Below are positions 38,001 through 50,380 of a stretch of DNA of 64,000 nt, piece by piece. The stretch is from positions 18,951,648 through 19,015,647 of the forward strand of contig NC_069124.1 of the NCBI RefSeq assembly GCF_026914265.1, given 5' to 3'. The stretch comes from Mya arenaria. Taxonomy: Eukaryota; Mollusca; Bivalvia; Myida; Myidae. Made by a program: the position numbers and the translations under genes. Within the stretch, counting starts at the first letter, position 1. Every line of letters begins with the position of its first letter. The notes beneath the pieces were generated by a model. The model did no database searches. It worked only from the letters and a program-made list of their open reading frames with translations, and was not told the origin of the DNA.

Positions 38001-41000
38001 TCCCTGGTGATTTCCCATACAAGGCCAAGTCTATGTTCGTGTTTGAAGAAATTGATGGAGTGGATGTCTGCTTCTTTGGCATGCATGTGCAGGAGTATGG
38101 CTCAAATGCTAAATTCCCAAACACCAGGTTAGAATGATTATAATTACAGCTTTAATTGACATTAAACTACCAAGTTTAAACACCAGTGATTCAGACTGAA
38201 ATGTTTGTATGATAAGACAACCATAAATAAAAGTTAATTTGGTCTTACCTCACCGACACACAAGAATACCCATGCTGATGGTTGTCATAAATTAATTTTT
38301 GTTTTTCATTGCAAAATAAAGTTATGATTACAATGATAAGAAAAATGGCTTCAGACAATGATATGATTCCTCTTGTTAACTTCCACTTGTTTAATAAAGT
38401 TTTTTTTGCATTAAAATAATAATGTAGTTGTTTGAATGAAATTCATGGATTATTTCTTTTTGGAGTGTTACATGTATTGATTGAAATTAATTATTGTCTT
38501 TGTTAATTTGCCGTACACTTTTAGAAATAAAATGTTCCCTCCTCCTTGCAGGCGCTGTTACATCTCATACCTGGACAGTGTACACTTTTTCCAGCCCAGG
38601 CAGCTGCGTACCGCTGTGTACCACGAAATCCTCATCGGCTACCTGGAGTACGCCAAGTCCCTGGGCTTTGTTTGGGCGCACATCTGGGCTTGCCCTCCCA
38701 GTGAGGGTGACGATTACATCTTCCATTGTCACCCACCTGAGCAGAAAATTCCCAAACCCAAACGGCTGCAGGAGTGGTACAAGAAAATGCTGGACAAAGC
38801 CCTAATTGAAAGGATAGTCATTGATTATAAGGTAGGAGAAACAAAAAGGATATATTGCATGATCTGCTCTATTTTTGCGATGTTTTGTTTGAAACTTGGA
38901 TATGATTGATATGTTGAAGGTTTTTGAAATGGAAAATAATTAACTCAAGCATGTCAAATGTAAGGAAGAGCTTATTATTGGTGTAGATTTTACATTTATT
39001 ACAAGATTATTGAACAGAGAGTCTTTGATTTCAAAGATTTGTTTCATACTGGTTGAGAAGCAGTTTGACGGAAAGCAGTTTCCGACAAATCGCTTTTTCG
39101 CGTACCTTCCTTAGATCTTCATAAAGAAGGTACTGCAATTCAACTATATGGTAACTAGGCAATCAAAAGTTGAAATTCTTACCGAGACACGTAAGAAACA
39201 TTTATTATTATTTAATGTTTAATGTTTATTTTTCATTTTGTATACAAACTTGCACGTGGGGGATCTGCACGCGCAGCGTATTGCGCATGCGTGTGAACCT
39301 AATTTGCATATCTATTAATAGCTACAAGGTTTTCCTTAATTGACTTATACAAACGATGATCATTGTGTACATATTTGTGAACACTGGTGTCATGCTTGTT
39401 TCGCATCCACATTCACTTAAATGTATACAAACACAAGTTTCCATCAGAAATGAATAAAAAAAATCATTGATATTCAGTCTCTGCCTGATTTCGAGTATGA
39501 ATTGAATGTCGTAAATTTTAAGGTTTAAATTTTTCGTAAATGCTGGAAAATTAAATAAAATTTCTCTTATTACAGTCTTATATTTAAGTTTATTAAATAA
39601 ACGGAAAATAAAAACACACAACAGGCACCTTAAATATGCCCCGCATTCAAATTGTCGGAAACTGCTTCTCATCATAAGCTAATCAGAACAATGTAAGTAC
39701 CCTCTTTGCGCCCCTATTAGATACACTATATGTGACGTCACACATGTAAGAAATATATCGACAATAGCAGCTTGAGCTGTAGTTATATAAAATGTGAACA
39801 ATTTTAGTATATATTTAAACACGTATAAATAATTCAATAAAAACGTTTAAAAACTGTCGGAAACTGCTTCTCAACCAGTACAATAATACGAAGAATTTAT
39901 TTTCATCTTTGTGACAGGATATTTACAAGGACTCCATAGAAAACAATGTCAGCAAGGTAACAGACCTGCCATACTTTGAGGGTGACTTCTGGCCAAACGT
40001 TCTGGAGGATGTCATCAAGGAGCAGGAATCTGAGGAGGAAGAGAAGAGGAAACGAGAAGAGGCCGAGGCTGCAGCTGCCGAAGCAGATGGGTCTGCGGGT
40101 GCTGAGGAATGCGAGGACTCTTCAGTTGTGGTAAGAATCCTAGGATAATAAAGTAATAATAAAAGGAGAATAGAAAACAAGAAAATGGCCTTAATGGGTA
40201 AACAGATGGTAATTATCTGTTTGTCAGGCACATGGTCATTGATTACTTCATGTAAATTAAATCTGTAATCGGCAATGTTTGAATGTGTGTCAATTGATGC
40301 AAATTAAACATCCTTTCCTCTGTAAAAGGCAATGTTTGAATATATGTCATTTGTCAGAGTACTTGAAGGCCAAACAATGCATTGTTTTAAGGCTTATAAT
40401 TGTAATGAGTTTCCAGCATTGAAGTGATAGGTAAATTCTTGAAAACAGATTCGTCATGTTATATTGCTAATGACTGAAGAGTGAATAGATATGAAATATT
40501 TATCATGTTTCACAGGACTCTGGTGGCAAGAAGAAGGGCAAAAGCCAGAAAAAGAAGAGCAAGAATAACAAAAATAGCCAAAGAAAGTCAAATTGCAAGA
40601 AACTCAACCTGCCGCTTGGTGGAAATGATCTCACTCAAAAACTATACTCTACCATGGAGAAACATAAAGAGGTAAGAGCCTAGATTAGGAAAATATTGAT
40701 AATTGGGCCATCTTCTTAACAAATGAACTGTATGTTTGATTCTTGTTTTCTTAGTGGTGATGAGATTGATTGGGATTGGAAAATTGGACTCAGTGATTTT
40801 TTATGGTGCAATTTACTGCCTTCTTGAGGCTGATTCCCCTTGCAAAAAACTGTCCATTTTCCAAAAAAAATATTATTTTTTCCCAATTTGATCGTTTTTT
40901 TCCCCAATTTGATCAATGCAGATTTCGTCTATGAATAAAAAGCAATGGATTTCTTCAAATATAAACAAAATCATGACAAGACTTACTCTTTCGCAGCATA

Positions 41001-44000
41001 ATGTATACATAAAGAAGTTAAAAACATGTATATTTGCCATTGTATTAGCTGTTTTGGCCTCATTTTGTATTTTTCCCAATTTGCAAGGCACTGGCAGTAA
41101 AACTAATTCCAAAAAAAATCACTGGGACTAGGTTTATTTGCATTTACAAATTACATGTATATTTATTCTAATACATGGTAACAAATTCAAAGTTTTGATG
41201 TTGTATAATTAATACCAAACCTGGCTATTTGCAGGGTCAGTGAATATCTTAAACCTTGGGCAATTACTAAAAAACATTTTCATGTTTGCATGTGTTTTAC
41301 AAAGCCCATCACTCATGTTTAATTTATTATCATAACATTCCCCTTCACCAAAAATTTGGCATCCGCTTTGCACTGCTGTTATAAAACATGGGCAATAGTT
41401 TAAACCTTTATAAATCTTCCTCAGGTGTTCTTTGTGATTCGACTGCAAACCCAGCAGGCAGCTTTGAACCTGCCAGAAATCGTAGACCCTGATCCGCACA
41501 TGAGCTGTGAGCTGATGGATGGGAGAGACAATCTCCTTACCTTGGCACGCGACAAGCACTATGAGTTCTCGTCTCTACGTCGGGCAAAGTTCTCCTCCAT
41601 CGCACTGCTGTACGAGCTGCACAATCAGGGCAAGGAGAGCTTCGTATACACGTGCAACACGTGCGAAGCTCAAGTTGAGACACGTTGGCACTGCTCTGTC
41701 TGCACGGTGAGTTTTCACAAGGTAACAGCTTTACTTATGAGCCTCATTGTGTTTTTTCCTAATGTTTTTATGAATGGGGCCTGGGGCCTGGGCCCTTCGA
41801 ATTGTGAAAAATAGTGCAGGTGAATTGGGAACAAGCCAGAATTTTGTACAGTGATAAAGCATTTCTAGAAATGGGGCTTATAATATTGCTTACCTTGATT
41901 TAAATGCTAAAATACACATGTATAGGAAGGAAGATGCAATAATTGTACATTGACATCTATGATGAAGGAAATTGATGTTAAATGTACAGACTGAAATTGA
42001 CTTGTATGATATGTCTTTTGCCATGACCCCTTTTAGTTAGAGAAAAACACTGTAAAGATTAAACATATATATATTGTTCTATTATTCATTCTCACAAATA
42101 TTCTTATTGACTGGTTTAACTGGTTGTTCAATGGTTTTTGCCCTCATTTTTTAACCTGGTAAAAATTCCTTGAGAACATATTAGTGCATACAATAAAATG
42201 TTTTGAAAAATAGCTTGAAAGCATTTATAAGAAAGAAGCGGCTTTGAAACAAGTATAGTAAGTTAAGGATGGGTTGATAATGAGCAAGTTATTATGCAGA
42301 TTTTTTTTTTAAATTGTAATTGAGATCTATCATAAATTTACCGGTAACTCAAAATCAAAATTACTCAAAAGTTTAAACTATTTTCATTTCCTTTTCAGGA
42401 CTTTGACTTGTGTAACACATGTTACCAAAAAGATGGCCATAACCATAAAATGGATCGTCTTGGCTTCGATCTGGACGATGGGTCATCAGGCAATGGCAAG
42501 CAAGATCCTCAGGAAAACCGCCGTCAGTCCATACAGCGGTGTATTCAGTCACTGGTGCACGCCTGCGGGTGCAGGGATGCTAACTGCAGACTTCCTAGCT
42601 GTCACAAAATGAAACGAGTTGTGGCGCACACGAAAGTGTGTCGCAAAAAGACAAACTCTGGATGTCCAATCTGTAAACAGTTGATCGCATTGTGTTGCTA
42701 CCATGCAAAACATTGTAACGAACAAAAGTGTCAAGTGCCATTCTGTTTTCAAATCAAGCACAAGTTGCGTCAGCAGGAATTACAATCAAGACTTCAGCAG
42801 GCACAGCTAATGCGGCGGCGCATGGCCTCAATGCAGAGGAACTCCCAGCCAGCTCCAGCAGCAATTGCCTCGAGCGCACCCCTGTCCAACCCTCCATCTG
42901 TGGGTGGAGGCAAGGGAGCTGGGGGACCCCCTCCAGCAGCCATGCAGGCTGCCCGGCAAGCCCAGGAGGCTGCGCAGAGGCAGGCAGGCAGTCTGGGTAA
43001 GGGTAAACCCATGGCTAGCAACATGCCTCCCCCTCAGGCTGCAGCTACTGGGGGGAAACCACAGGTTCAGGCCACCATGGCTCCGCAATGGACCCAGCCC
43101 ACCCAGCAGGTTCCCCAACAACAGCCTCAGACCATGCCTCAGTCAACAATGCAGCAAACCTTCCAGAGCCAGCCGATCATGGGCCAACAAATGAGGACCA
43201 TGCCACAGAGAATGCCTGTACCAAATCCTGGAATGGTTAATATGAACGAGGGTGTCCCAGGCATGAATCCCGGTATGAACACTAACAGGCCCCCACAAAT
43301 GCTTCAACGGCCCCAGGGTCCTGGAGCCCCAAACGAGGCCCTGGAACAGCTTCTTAGGACGTTGAAGTCTCCTACATCGCCCCAGCAACAGCAGCAGGTG
43401 ATCCAAATCCTCAAGTCATACCCCCAGTTGATGGCAGCTTTCATCAAGCAGAGGAATCCCCCTGGCCAACAGCCTGGCGTTATGCCTCCTGGCCAGATGC
43501 AGCCACGACCAAACAATCCCCAGATGCAGGGCATGGCAAACATGCAACAAAACCCAAACATGACTTCTGAGATGATCTGGCAGCAGCAGCAGCGAATGCG
43601 GCAGCAGCAGATTGGTCAGCAGCAGGGTCAACAGATGGGTCAACCTCAGCAGCAACAAATGGGCCACTTCAACCAGCCAGCTCCTTTTAACTCACAACGA
43701 ACGCCAATGGGACAGTACGGTCAGCAGCAACAGCAGCGTTTCCAGGGTGACTCGATGCCATATCAGAACCAGAACCACCAGATGATGCATCAAGTACAAC
43801 AACACCAGGCGCACCTGAAGCAACAAATGGCCGGCGGGCAGCCTGTCAGTCCGCAGATGCTCTCACAGCAGAGTGTGAACTCGAACATCATGCAACAAGT
43901 GCGCTCGCCACCCTCATCCTCGTTACATCAGACTGTCCGTTCACCACAGCCCACCCCGTCACAGAGACAACAGCTCAATCCGTCTCCAAGGCAACCGCAA

Positions 44001-44225
44001 AGTTCACCTCATCATATACCTCCGAATCAGTCACCGCATCCAGGCATGCCAGACTATAATCAAATGAACGATTCAGTGATGCTATCCCAGTTACAACAAT
44101 CTCATAACTCTGTGCCTCAAGTGCAGAACCCTGCCCTAGATCTTGGCCATAGTTTACAACAGGACAATGAAGTGAATCAATTAACAGCCCAAGATCAGTT
44201 GTCGCGGTTTGTCGAGACATTGTAG
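20066..44225 (+). CDS. CBP: CREB-binding protein / p300 histone acetyltransferase
   Basis: This is a transcriptional coactivator and lysine acetyltransferase (KAT3) of the nucleus. There are 27 coding exons: 20066-20150, 21716-22425, 23186-23365, 24784-25063, 25406-25552 (or 25561), 26351-26551, 27071-27266, 27759-27876, 28356-28503, 29052-29197, 29470-29862, 30104-30352, 30900-31086, 31388-31506, 31836-32006, 32447-32604, 34311-34391, 35712-35768, 36538-36615, 36861-36928, 37277-37424, 37987-38127, 38552-38831, 39918-40130, 40516-40671, 41425-41706, 42399-44225. All introns are GT..AG and every phase matches, giving 2272 aa (human CBP 2442, p300 2414). The start [16 protein letters not shown] aligns with the CBP N-terminus. 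Domain order is TAZ1, KIX, bromodomain, RING/PHD, HAT, ZZ, TAZ2, NCBD. No frameshift or missing domain was found. Confidence 0.97.
20605..20911. mobile_element. PIF/Harbinger-like MITE, copy 1 (CBP intron 1)
   Basis: The ends are inverted: TGCACCAGTCAATTGTTACC on the left, and the reverse complement of TGCACCAGTCAATTTTAACC on the right. The interior is similar to the copy at 21271-21559 and to a reversed copy near 54926. The left flank is TTA but the right flank is not, so the duplication has decayed. Confidence 0.65.
21271..21559. mobile_element. PIF/Harbinger-like MITE, copy 2 (CBP intron 1)
   Basis: It has perfect 20-bp terminal inverted repeats TGCAATAGTCAATTGTAACC and a TAA target-site duplication on both sides (21268-21270, 21560-21562). 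A 3-bp TWA duplication is typical of PIF/Harbinger; the family assignment rests on that. It is non-coding and 289 bp long. Confidence 0.75.
22459..22623. mobile_element. Short inverted-repeat element (CBP intron 2)
   Basis: The 16-bp ends are CAGTGTTCTCAATAAG and the inverse of CAGGGTTCTCAATAAG, flanked by the direct repeat CCAATG on both sides. A shorter related copy with the same ends lies at about 32930-33004 in intron 16. The superfamily is not recognised. Confidence 0.6.
23993..24560. repeat. Dispersed repeat starting TATGCCCCCGAAGGTGGGCA (CBP intron 3)
   Basis: Contains two diverged direct subrepeats of about 185 bp (both with CTTTCCCTTGTATGGACAGA). Its ends carry GCCCCCGAA and TTCGGGGGC in inverse order, followed by GTGACAGCTCTTGTT. 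From memory, this type of repeat is abundant in bivalve genomes; no search was made. Confidence 0.6.
24784..25561 (+). other. CBP exons 4-5: TAZ1 zinc-binding domain
   Basis: The domain starts around [12 protein letters not shown] (residue about 362) and ends near VCLPLKHA. The zinc-ligand pattern of TAZ1 is complete across the exon junction: [31 protein letters not shown] and CPVC. TAZ1 binds transactivation domains such as those of HIF and STAT factors in known CBP. The exon 5 end has two possible donors 9 bp apart. Confidence 0.93.
25566..25990. repeat. Dispersed repeat (CBP intron 5)
   Basis: It starts TTTTATGCTACCCGAAGAG directly after the exon 5 donor and contains two diverged direct subrepeats (GATTGAAATAAAACTT-type and AGATGGCAATRTGA-type motifs near 25680-25880). 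It resembles other dispersed bivalve repeats in style. No terminal structure was found. Confidence 0.45.
27071..28503 (+). other. CBP exons 7-9: KIX domain
   Basis: Residues about 578-660. The stretches [35 protein letters not shown] and [20 protein letters not shown] are almost identical to human KIX, the binding site of CREB, MLL and Myb activation domains. Exons 7, 8 and 9 join in phase within the domain. Confidence 0.95.
30104..31086 (+). other. CBP exons 12-13: SUMO-motif (CRD1-like) region
   Basis: Just before the bromodomain the protein has repeated sumoylation consensus sites (hydrophobic-K-x-E): [24 protein letters not shown], plus PKAEPMD. Exon 12 ends at IKSE and exon 13 opens at VKQE, so the cluster spans the intron. 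The position corresponds to the CRD1 repression domain of p300. Confidence 0.8.
31388..32604 (+). other. CBP exons 14-16: bromodomain
   Basis: Begins at [18 protein letters not shown]. The acetyl-lysine pocket is present, with [11 protein letters not shown] and the conserved Asn in [13 protein letters not shown]. It continues into the SLGYCCG and LCCFGKQLC segments that lead to the RING/PHD module. Confidence 0.94.
33159..33540. repeat. 33-bp minisatellite in CBP intron 16
   Basis: About 11 tandem copies of a 33-bp unit of the form GGGGTGAGAAACTTCTGAAT followed by TTCCAAAGTATCA. Because 33 is a multiple of three, the minus strand stays open as an 11-residue repeat ([11 protein letters not shown] type), which is not a gene. 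Confidence 0.9.
34311..40671 (+). other. CBP exons 17-25: RING/PHD and acetyltransferase (HAT) region
   Basis: Exons 19-20 carry the PHD zinc cluster ([17 protein letters not shown]). Exons 21-24 carry the HAT core: [65 protein letters not shown] and [13 protein letters not shown]. The Trp of HIWACPP and the Tyr of EWYKKM match the p300 catalytic residues W1436 and Y1467. Exon 24 ends in an acidic, Glu-rich run and exon 25 opens with a Lys-rich run, matching the loop after the HAT core. Confidence 0.95.
39049..39878. mobile_element. Tc1/mariner-type non-autonomous element (CBP intron 23)
   Basis: The ends CTGGTTGAGAAGCAGTTT are inverted and flanked by TA on both sides (39047-39048, 39879-39880). 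A third, partial inverted copy of the end (GGAAACTGCTTCTCATCA) lies at about 39657, so the element may be composite. No transposase was seen. Confidence 0.6.
41425..44225 (+). other. CBP exons 26-27: ZZ, TAZ2, Gln-rich tail and NCBD
   Basis: ZZ zinc finger spans the exon 26/27 junction ([19 protein letters not shown] then [18 protein letters not shown]). TAZ2 begins near [16 protein letters not shown] (residue about 1705) and ends RRRMASMQ. The nuclear-coactivator-binding domain is at about residues 1975-2017 ([33 protein letters not shown]). The rest is Gln/Met/Pro-rich, as in other CBP proteins. All 609 codons of the last exon are open. Confidence 0.95.
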
Positions 44226-44945
44226 CAGGACTCGTTCGATGGTTGACATCACTCATTCATTTCAGAGTTCTAGTAACTCCTAGTGTCCATTGATATCATT
44301 TTGTGTGCTTTATGGAATCTATTAATTTAAGACTGGTAGAAGTTCCCCCTGTTCCTGTATGTAATATATTGAATTAGAGATTGTTTCCTATTTGTTTTCT
44401 GTGTTTTTTGTGTTCTTAAATATGAACAAAGTGTCAAACTGTGAGTTTGTGTGTAAAAACGTGGTGTTAAAGAAACATTTGAAAAATTATTTTATTTACA
44501 ATAGACATTGTACAAATACCATTTCTTCAAGTTCATCATATAAATATTCATGTCTCATTCATTGAATTCAATACTTATTACTATTGTGTTTTGTTTTGTT
44601 AATAATTTCCAGAAAGTCATTTGTTATCATATAGATGTACAACTTCTGCCCTTTGCAGGTAGATGGCGTATTGTTATCTGTGTAGTTTGTCAATGTGTGT
44701 GTGCCCTTCTCGGTAACATTGAATGAATGAAACTTGTTGTCATTACTTTTATAGCTGTCTTTTTCTACTAGCACTTTGTACATTGATACATACTAAGTTA
44801 TATTATTAAATTTTATAGTGTACATGCTGTTTGCATTGATATGCAATTCCAGGTTAATTTGTATAAAAAAAATGTTCTTAAAATAAAAAAATATTTGCTC
44901 TAATAATTTGTTGCAAGATGGAATAAATAAGAAAGATTAATGAGG
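44226..44945 (+). other. Probable CBP 3' UTR
   Basis: AT-rich sequence after the CBP stop codon. Candidate poly(A) hexamers are AATAAA near 44882 and at about 44922; which one is used cannot be told. From here to 46055 no gene is seen. Confidence 0.5.
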
Positions 44946-46055
44946 GTGTAAAAGGATTTTTGTGTACGAAAATATGATTTAATATACATGTAAGACATGA
45001 AAGCCGGATTCTTTAAATGCAAGTCTGTGATTGGTTAAAATGCCTGTGTAAATAGCTGATTGGTTCAAATCTGACATGTGACCACCACTGTGATTTAATT
45101 AGTAAAAACGGCAACCAACCAAATGGTTTCTTATATTTGTTGATCTTCAGTTTTCTATTCAAATTTAGTTTCATTTTGACTGTATGTTTTTATACTGTTG
45201 ACATTACAATATTATTTAGGCTTGCAGGAGAAAGTCCAAATTGAGAGGCAATGATTTTGATTATTTTATTGCTGGAAGTTACATAGAAATAGGTTAATTA
45301 TAAAGTTTAAGAGCATGTAATTACTAAATAGTCATTCCGTTAACTAAAGGATTAATGATCAATAAAAATAAGTTTATAAGAGAAATATAATGTCTTGAGC
45401 TGCATAATAATTTGCCACTTATTATAGACGGTGACTTTAAACGATACTTACAGAATGTTTCATAAAGATGGCAGGATCAAACCTTCAAATTTATCTAGAG
45501 ATATTTTGAAATGTGCAATACCTTGTCCAATCACAAGGGAGACAATTAATTTCTCATTTAGTTAGATTGAGTAACCTACGTTCATGTTTCTTTGATTGAA
45601 ACATTCAGTTATCCCCAAGTTGAACTTGGATAGTTTTGGTGACTTTGTTGAGTTTTAGAAAGTTTAAGTGTTGCCGTATGTTGACATTTTTGTTGCATTT
45701 TGTGTACAAAAAAATGGTAATTTCAATTCAGATTTTCATATTTTCCTGCCATCAGATGATTGATATGTGTGTGTGTAAAGTTGACTGGTTGCATCTATTT
45801 CTGATTATTTATTTTTCCAACATTTTTACCCGATTCCAAGAAATAGGAATAACCAGTCATCTTGTAACCAAAGTGGGTCTTTCCGGACCTGAGCTATGTG
45901 TCATGTCGTGGAATTAAACATGTGTCACAGTGCTGATTTCGCTGCAAATAATGTAAAAATAAACATTACATATTATTACCACATCATTTGTTTTATTGTT
46001 TTGCTCAATTGATGCCGATTGAATGCTAGTTTATGTACAGTATCTGTATAAAAAT

Positions 46056-48296
46056 ACACTTGAAACAATCTATGGTCTAGCGTCGTTACTTGATCATTAT
46101 TATACGTGAAACAATGTATGGTATAGCGTCGTTACTTGATCATTATTACGCTTGAAGCAATCTATGGTCTAGCGTCGTTACATGATCATTATTACGCTTG
46201 AAACAATCTATGGTCTAGCGTCGTTACTTGATCATTATTACGCTTGAAACAATCTATGGTCTAGCGTCGTTACTTGATCATTATTACGCCTGAAACAATG
46301 TATGGTATAGTGTCGTTACTTGATCATTATTACGCCTGAAACAATGTATGGTATAGTGTCGTTACTTGATCATTATTACGCCTGAAACAATATATGGTCT
46401 AGTGTCGTTACTTGATCATTATTACGCTTGAAACAATCTATGGTCTAGTGTCGTTACTTGATCATTATTACGCTTGAAACAATATATGGTCTAGCGTCGT
46501 TACTTGATCATTATTACGCTTGAAACAATCTATGGTCTAGCGTCGTTACTTGATCATTATTACACTTGAAACAATCTATGGTCTAGCGAGTTACTTGATC
46601 ATTATTACACTTGAAACAATCTATGGTCTAGCGTCGTTACTTGATCATTATTACACTTGAAACAATCTATGGTCTAGCGTCGTAACTTGATCATTATTAC
46701 ACTTGAAACAATCTATGGTCTAGCGTCGTTACTTGATCATTATTACACTTGAAACAATCTATGGTCTAGCGTCGTTACTTGATCATAATTACACGTGAAA
46801 CAATCTATGGTCTAGCGTCGTTACTTGATCATTATTACGCTTGAAACAATCTATGGTCTAGTGTCGTTACTTGATCATTATTACGCTTGAAACAATCTAT
46901 GGTATAGTGTCGTTACTTGATCATTATTACGCTTGAAACAATGTATGGTATAGTGTCGTTACTTGATCATTATTACGCTTGAAACAATCTATGGTCTAGC
47001 GTCGTTACTTGATCAGTATTACGCTTGAAACAATCTATGGTCTAGTGTCGTTACTTGATCATTATTACGCTTGAAACAATCTAAGGTCTAGTGTCGTTAC
47101 TTGATCATTATTACGCTTGAAACAATCTATGGTCTAGCGTCGTTACTTGATCATTATTACGCTTGAAACAATGTATGGTATAGTGTCGTTACTTGATCAT
47201 TATTACGCTTGAAACAATCTATGGTCTAGCGTCGTTACTTGATCAGTATTACACTTGAAACAATCTATGGTCTAGCGTCGTTACTTGATCATTATTACAC
47301 TTGAAACAATGTATGGTATAGTGTCGTTATTTGATCATTATTACACTTGAAACAATCTATGGTCTAGCGTCGTTACTTGATCATTATTACACTTGAAACA
47401 ATGTATGGTATAGTGTCGTTATTTGATCATTATTACACTTGAAACAATCTATGGTCTAGCGTCGTTACTTGATCATTATTACACTTGAAACAATGTATGG
47501 TATAGTGTCGTTACTTGATCATTATTACACTTGAATCAATCTATGGTCCAGCGTCGTTACTTGATCATTATTACACTTGAAACAATGTATGGTATAGTGT
47601 CGTTACTTGATCATTTTTACCCTTGAAACAATCTATGGTCTAGCGTTGTTACTTGATCATTACTACGCTTGAAACAATCTATGGTCTAGCGTCGGTACTT
47701 GATCATTATTACACCTGAAACAATGTATGGTATAGTGTCGTTACTTGATCATTATTACGCTTGAAACAATATATGGTCTAGCGTCGTTACTTGATCATTA
47801 TTACGCTTGAAACAATATGCGGTCTAGCGTCGTTACTTGATCATCATTACGCTTGAAACAATCTATGGTCTAGCGTCGTTACTTGATCATTATTACACTT
47901 GAAACAATCTATGGTCTAGTGTAGTTACTTGGATCATAATTACACCTGAAACAATGTATGGTATAGTGTCGTTACTTGATCATTATTACGCTTGAAACAA
48001 TCCACGGTCTAGCGTCGTTACTTGATCATTATTACATTTGAAACAATCTATGGTCTAGCGTCGTTACTTGATTATTATTACACGTGAAACAATGTATGGT
48101 CTGATGTCGTTACTTGATCTTTATTACACTTGAAACAACCCACGGTCTAGCGTCGTTACTTGAACAATATTACACGTGAAACAATTTGAGGTCTTGCGTC
48201 GTTTCTTAATAATCCTTACACTTGAAACACTTTATGGTCTGACGTCGTTACCTGATTGTTTTTACACTGAAAACAATCCATGGTCTAGGTCGTTAC
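46056..48296. repeat. 46-bp minisatellite, about 48 copies
   Basis: The unit reads ACTTGAAACAATCTATGGTC followed by TAGCGTCGTTACTTGATCAT and TATTAC. The copies fall into two main types that differ at three linked positions (aatCtatggtCtagCg versus aatGtatggtAtagTg). Units at about 47262-47640 alternate strictly between the types, making 92-bp dimers. The final units (after about 48060) are diverged. It is not a CRISPR array: there are no unique spacers. Confidence 0.97.
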
Positions 48297-50380
48297 TTTA
48301 ATATTGAAAAATAATGATATTGTAGGCATTTAAAAATTCAAATTTTGAGATCGAATTCTTTGTTCTGAATCATTATCTAAAAGACAGATAAAAACTACCA
48401 AAATACACAAGGTTTCCAAGCAATTATGACCAGAAATCATTCATATAACCAAAACACAAAAATAAAAAATAAACATTTTAAAGGAAATATTTTCTTAATC
48501 GTCAATTGGAATTTATACAATAAATCAGTCAGAGTTGTCTCCCGTCGCTGACCGGAAGACGTTTTAAACTGTGGCTGTTTAAATTATCTTTATAGTTGTC
48601 TGATGATGAAAATAATAAAAATATAAATTTTGTTTCTGAATGATAGTAATCGTATTCTTATAGAATATATATATAAACTACACTGTCAATGAAAAGATCT
48701 AGGAAAATGTTCCGAGTCTTCTTTGGAAAGGTCGAAGGTGTCATTAAACATTATTTTTATTTTTCAGACCAATTTTCATATACTTACTTCGACTTATACT
48801 TGATCTCTTTCAAACAAATGTCTCCAACTTTACAAAGATGCAGTAATATTAAAATTATTAAACGGAGAATTATTGTTTTTTAATTATTATTGCTTTGTTA
48901 TAGATAATAACAAGTGTATTTACACCTCACTCATTAAATCAAGTACGAAATTAATACCCACAATTACCATGATTGAGCAGAAAATCCGATTTCGTTCAGT
49001 AACTGAAAAATAACAACAGAATTCACCATAAATGATGTTGCTTTCAACACCTGTCAATAAAGCTCGTAAGGCTGAAGATTTCCAGGCGTTATTTCGTTTT
49101 TTGCGTAAACAAAAATATCGTAAGGACATTTATCGAATAGATTTTGCTCGTATCTTTACGGGTGTCTCCTGGGCATTCTTAAGTACTATACGGCTTAAGA
49201 TATCTTATTGAAACGGGCTCGTCGGATTAAGGGGATGCTCCACCTCCCAAACAATTTTCAAGCTCACCTGTTTTGTTGAATTTGAAAGGTGGATGGGGTG
49301 CATTTAAGACCAGTTGTTGTTTTCAATTAATTCCTCTGGGTAGGTCTGAATGACCCCATCACCAAGTTTGGAATCCGACAGAAAGGCAACGTATGTATCT
49401 TTGGCCCAACTCTCTTTGATACTAACCACCATATTCGGTGTAAGATCAACAATAATTACACTCGTGATCACAGAAAAGTACATTTCATCTTTTGTTATCA
49501 CTTGGTGAAATACATTTCGATCTTACACCTCAATTCAACAAATATGTATTATTTATCTGTAAGGTTCATTGATAACAACCATAGTTTGAACGACTGAATA
49601 TTACTAAATATATCATATATATATAAATCAATTCACTAGCGTTGATAAAAAGTGTGCACCATTTATTGATTTAAACCCGATGAATACCCGTACAGCCTAT
49701 CTACCAACGGACGGACAGAATATAATTATGTTATATGTACTGCCTTCGTATCAGATGTTTAATGCAAATAAAACGAAAAGTATTTGTTCTGTAGAAAAAA
49801 GAACGATCTTTCCAACAATGCTTTATGATTGGTTGAGAAGTGTTCTAGCACACATTGTTAGTGCTCATCACACGCATCTCGCAATCACCGGCTTTACGTC
49901 ATTAAAATCAGTCTCGACAGCCACTATACTATTCCCCGATCCTTTCAGTGCTTTGATTTTTGAACAGACGCGAATATGTAGATAGCAAGGAGTCGGCACT
50001 GACGACATCGACAATGAAACACGTCAGTTTCAACAACAATTTATAGGCCTTTAGATTTCTCGCTTGTTTACACCTTAATATACCTCATTTTTAATCAACT
50101 CATGACGACGTATTTGACGCGATACGGTGACAATCGTAGTACCAATAACAGGACAGTTGAAGACAATATAGTCCAAACTCAGCCAATATTGATCAAACTC
50201 GGCCAATATCAACCAAACTCGGCCAATATGAGTTTCCTCCGTTTTGAGAAATGGGACATTTTCATTGGCTGTCGAAACTCTCCTAATATGAGAAATATCT
50301 GTATCTGTATGAATATGACGCAAGTCCAATTTTGGCATAAGCAAGGGGGAGGACGTAATAACCCTAAATACCTTGGTTTA
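48297..50380. other. AT-rich intergenic region
   Basis: Nothing is confidently identified. The only reading frame with protein-like composition is on the minus strand at 49304-49501 (65 codons). Short direct repeats of CTCGGCCAATAT occur at 50160-50230. Confidence 0.4.

Noticed and set aside
42549-43667. Several ORFs in other frames of the last CBP exon
   Set aside because: They are shadows of a GC-richer, Gln/Pro-rich coding exon whose own frame is certain.
46056-48296. Regularly repeated block that could suggest a CRISPR array
   Set aside because: The repeats are directly adjacent with no unique spacers, and the genome is eukaryotic; it is a minisatellite.
50102-50380. N-terminal part of the 146-codon ORF before the LINE fragment
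   Set aside because: Only the part after about 50400 has reverse-transcriptase-like residues; the earlier part is built on short CGGCCAATAT repeats.
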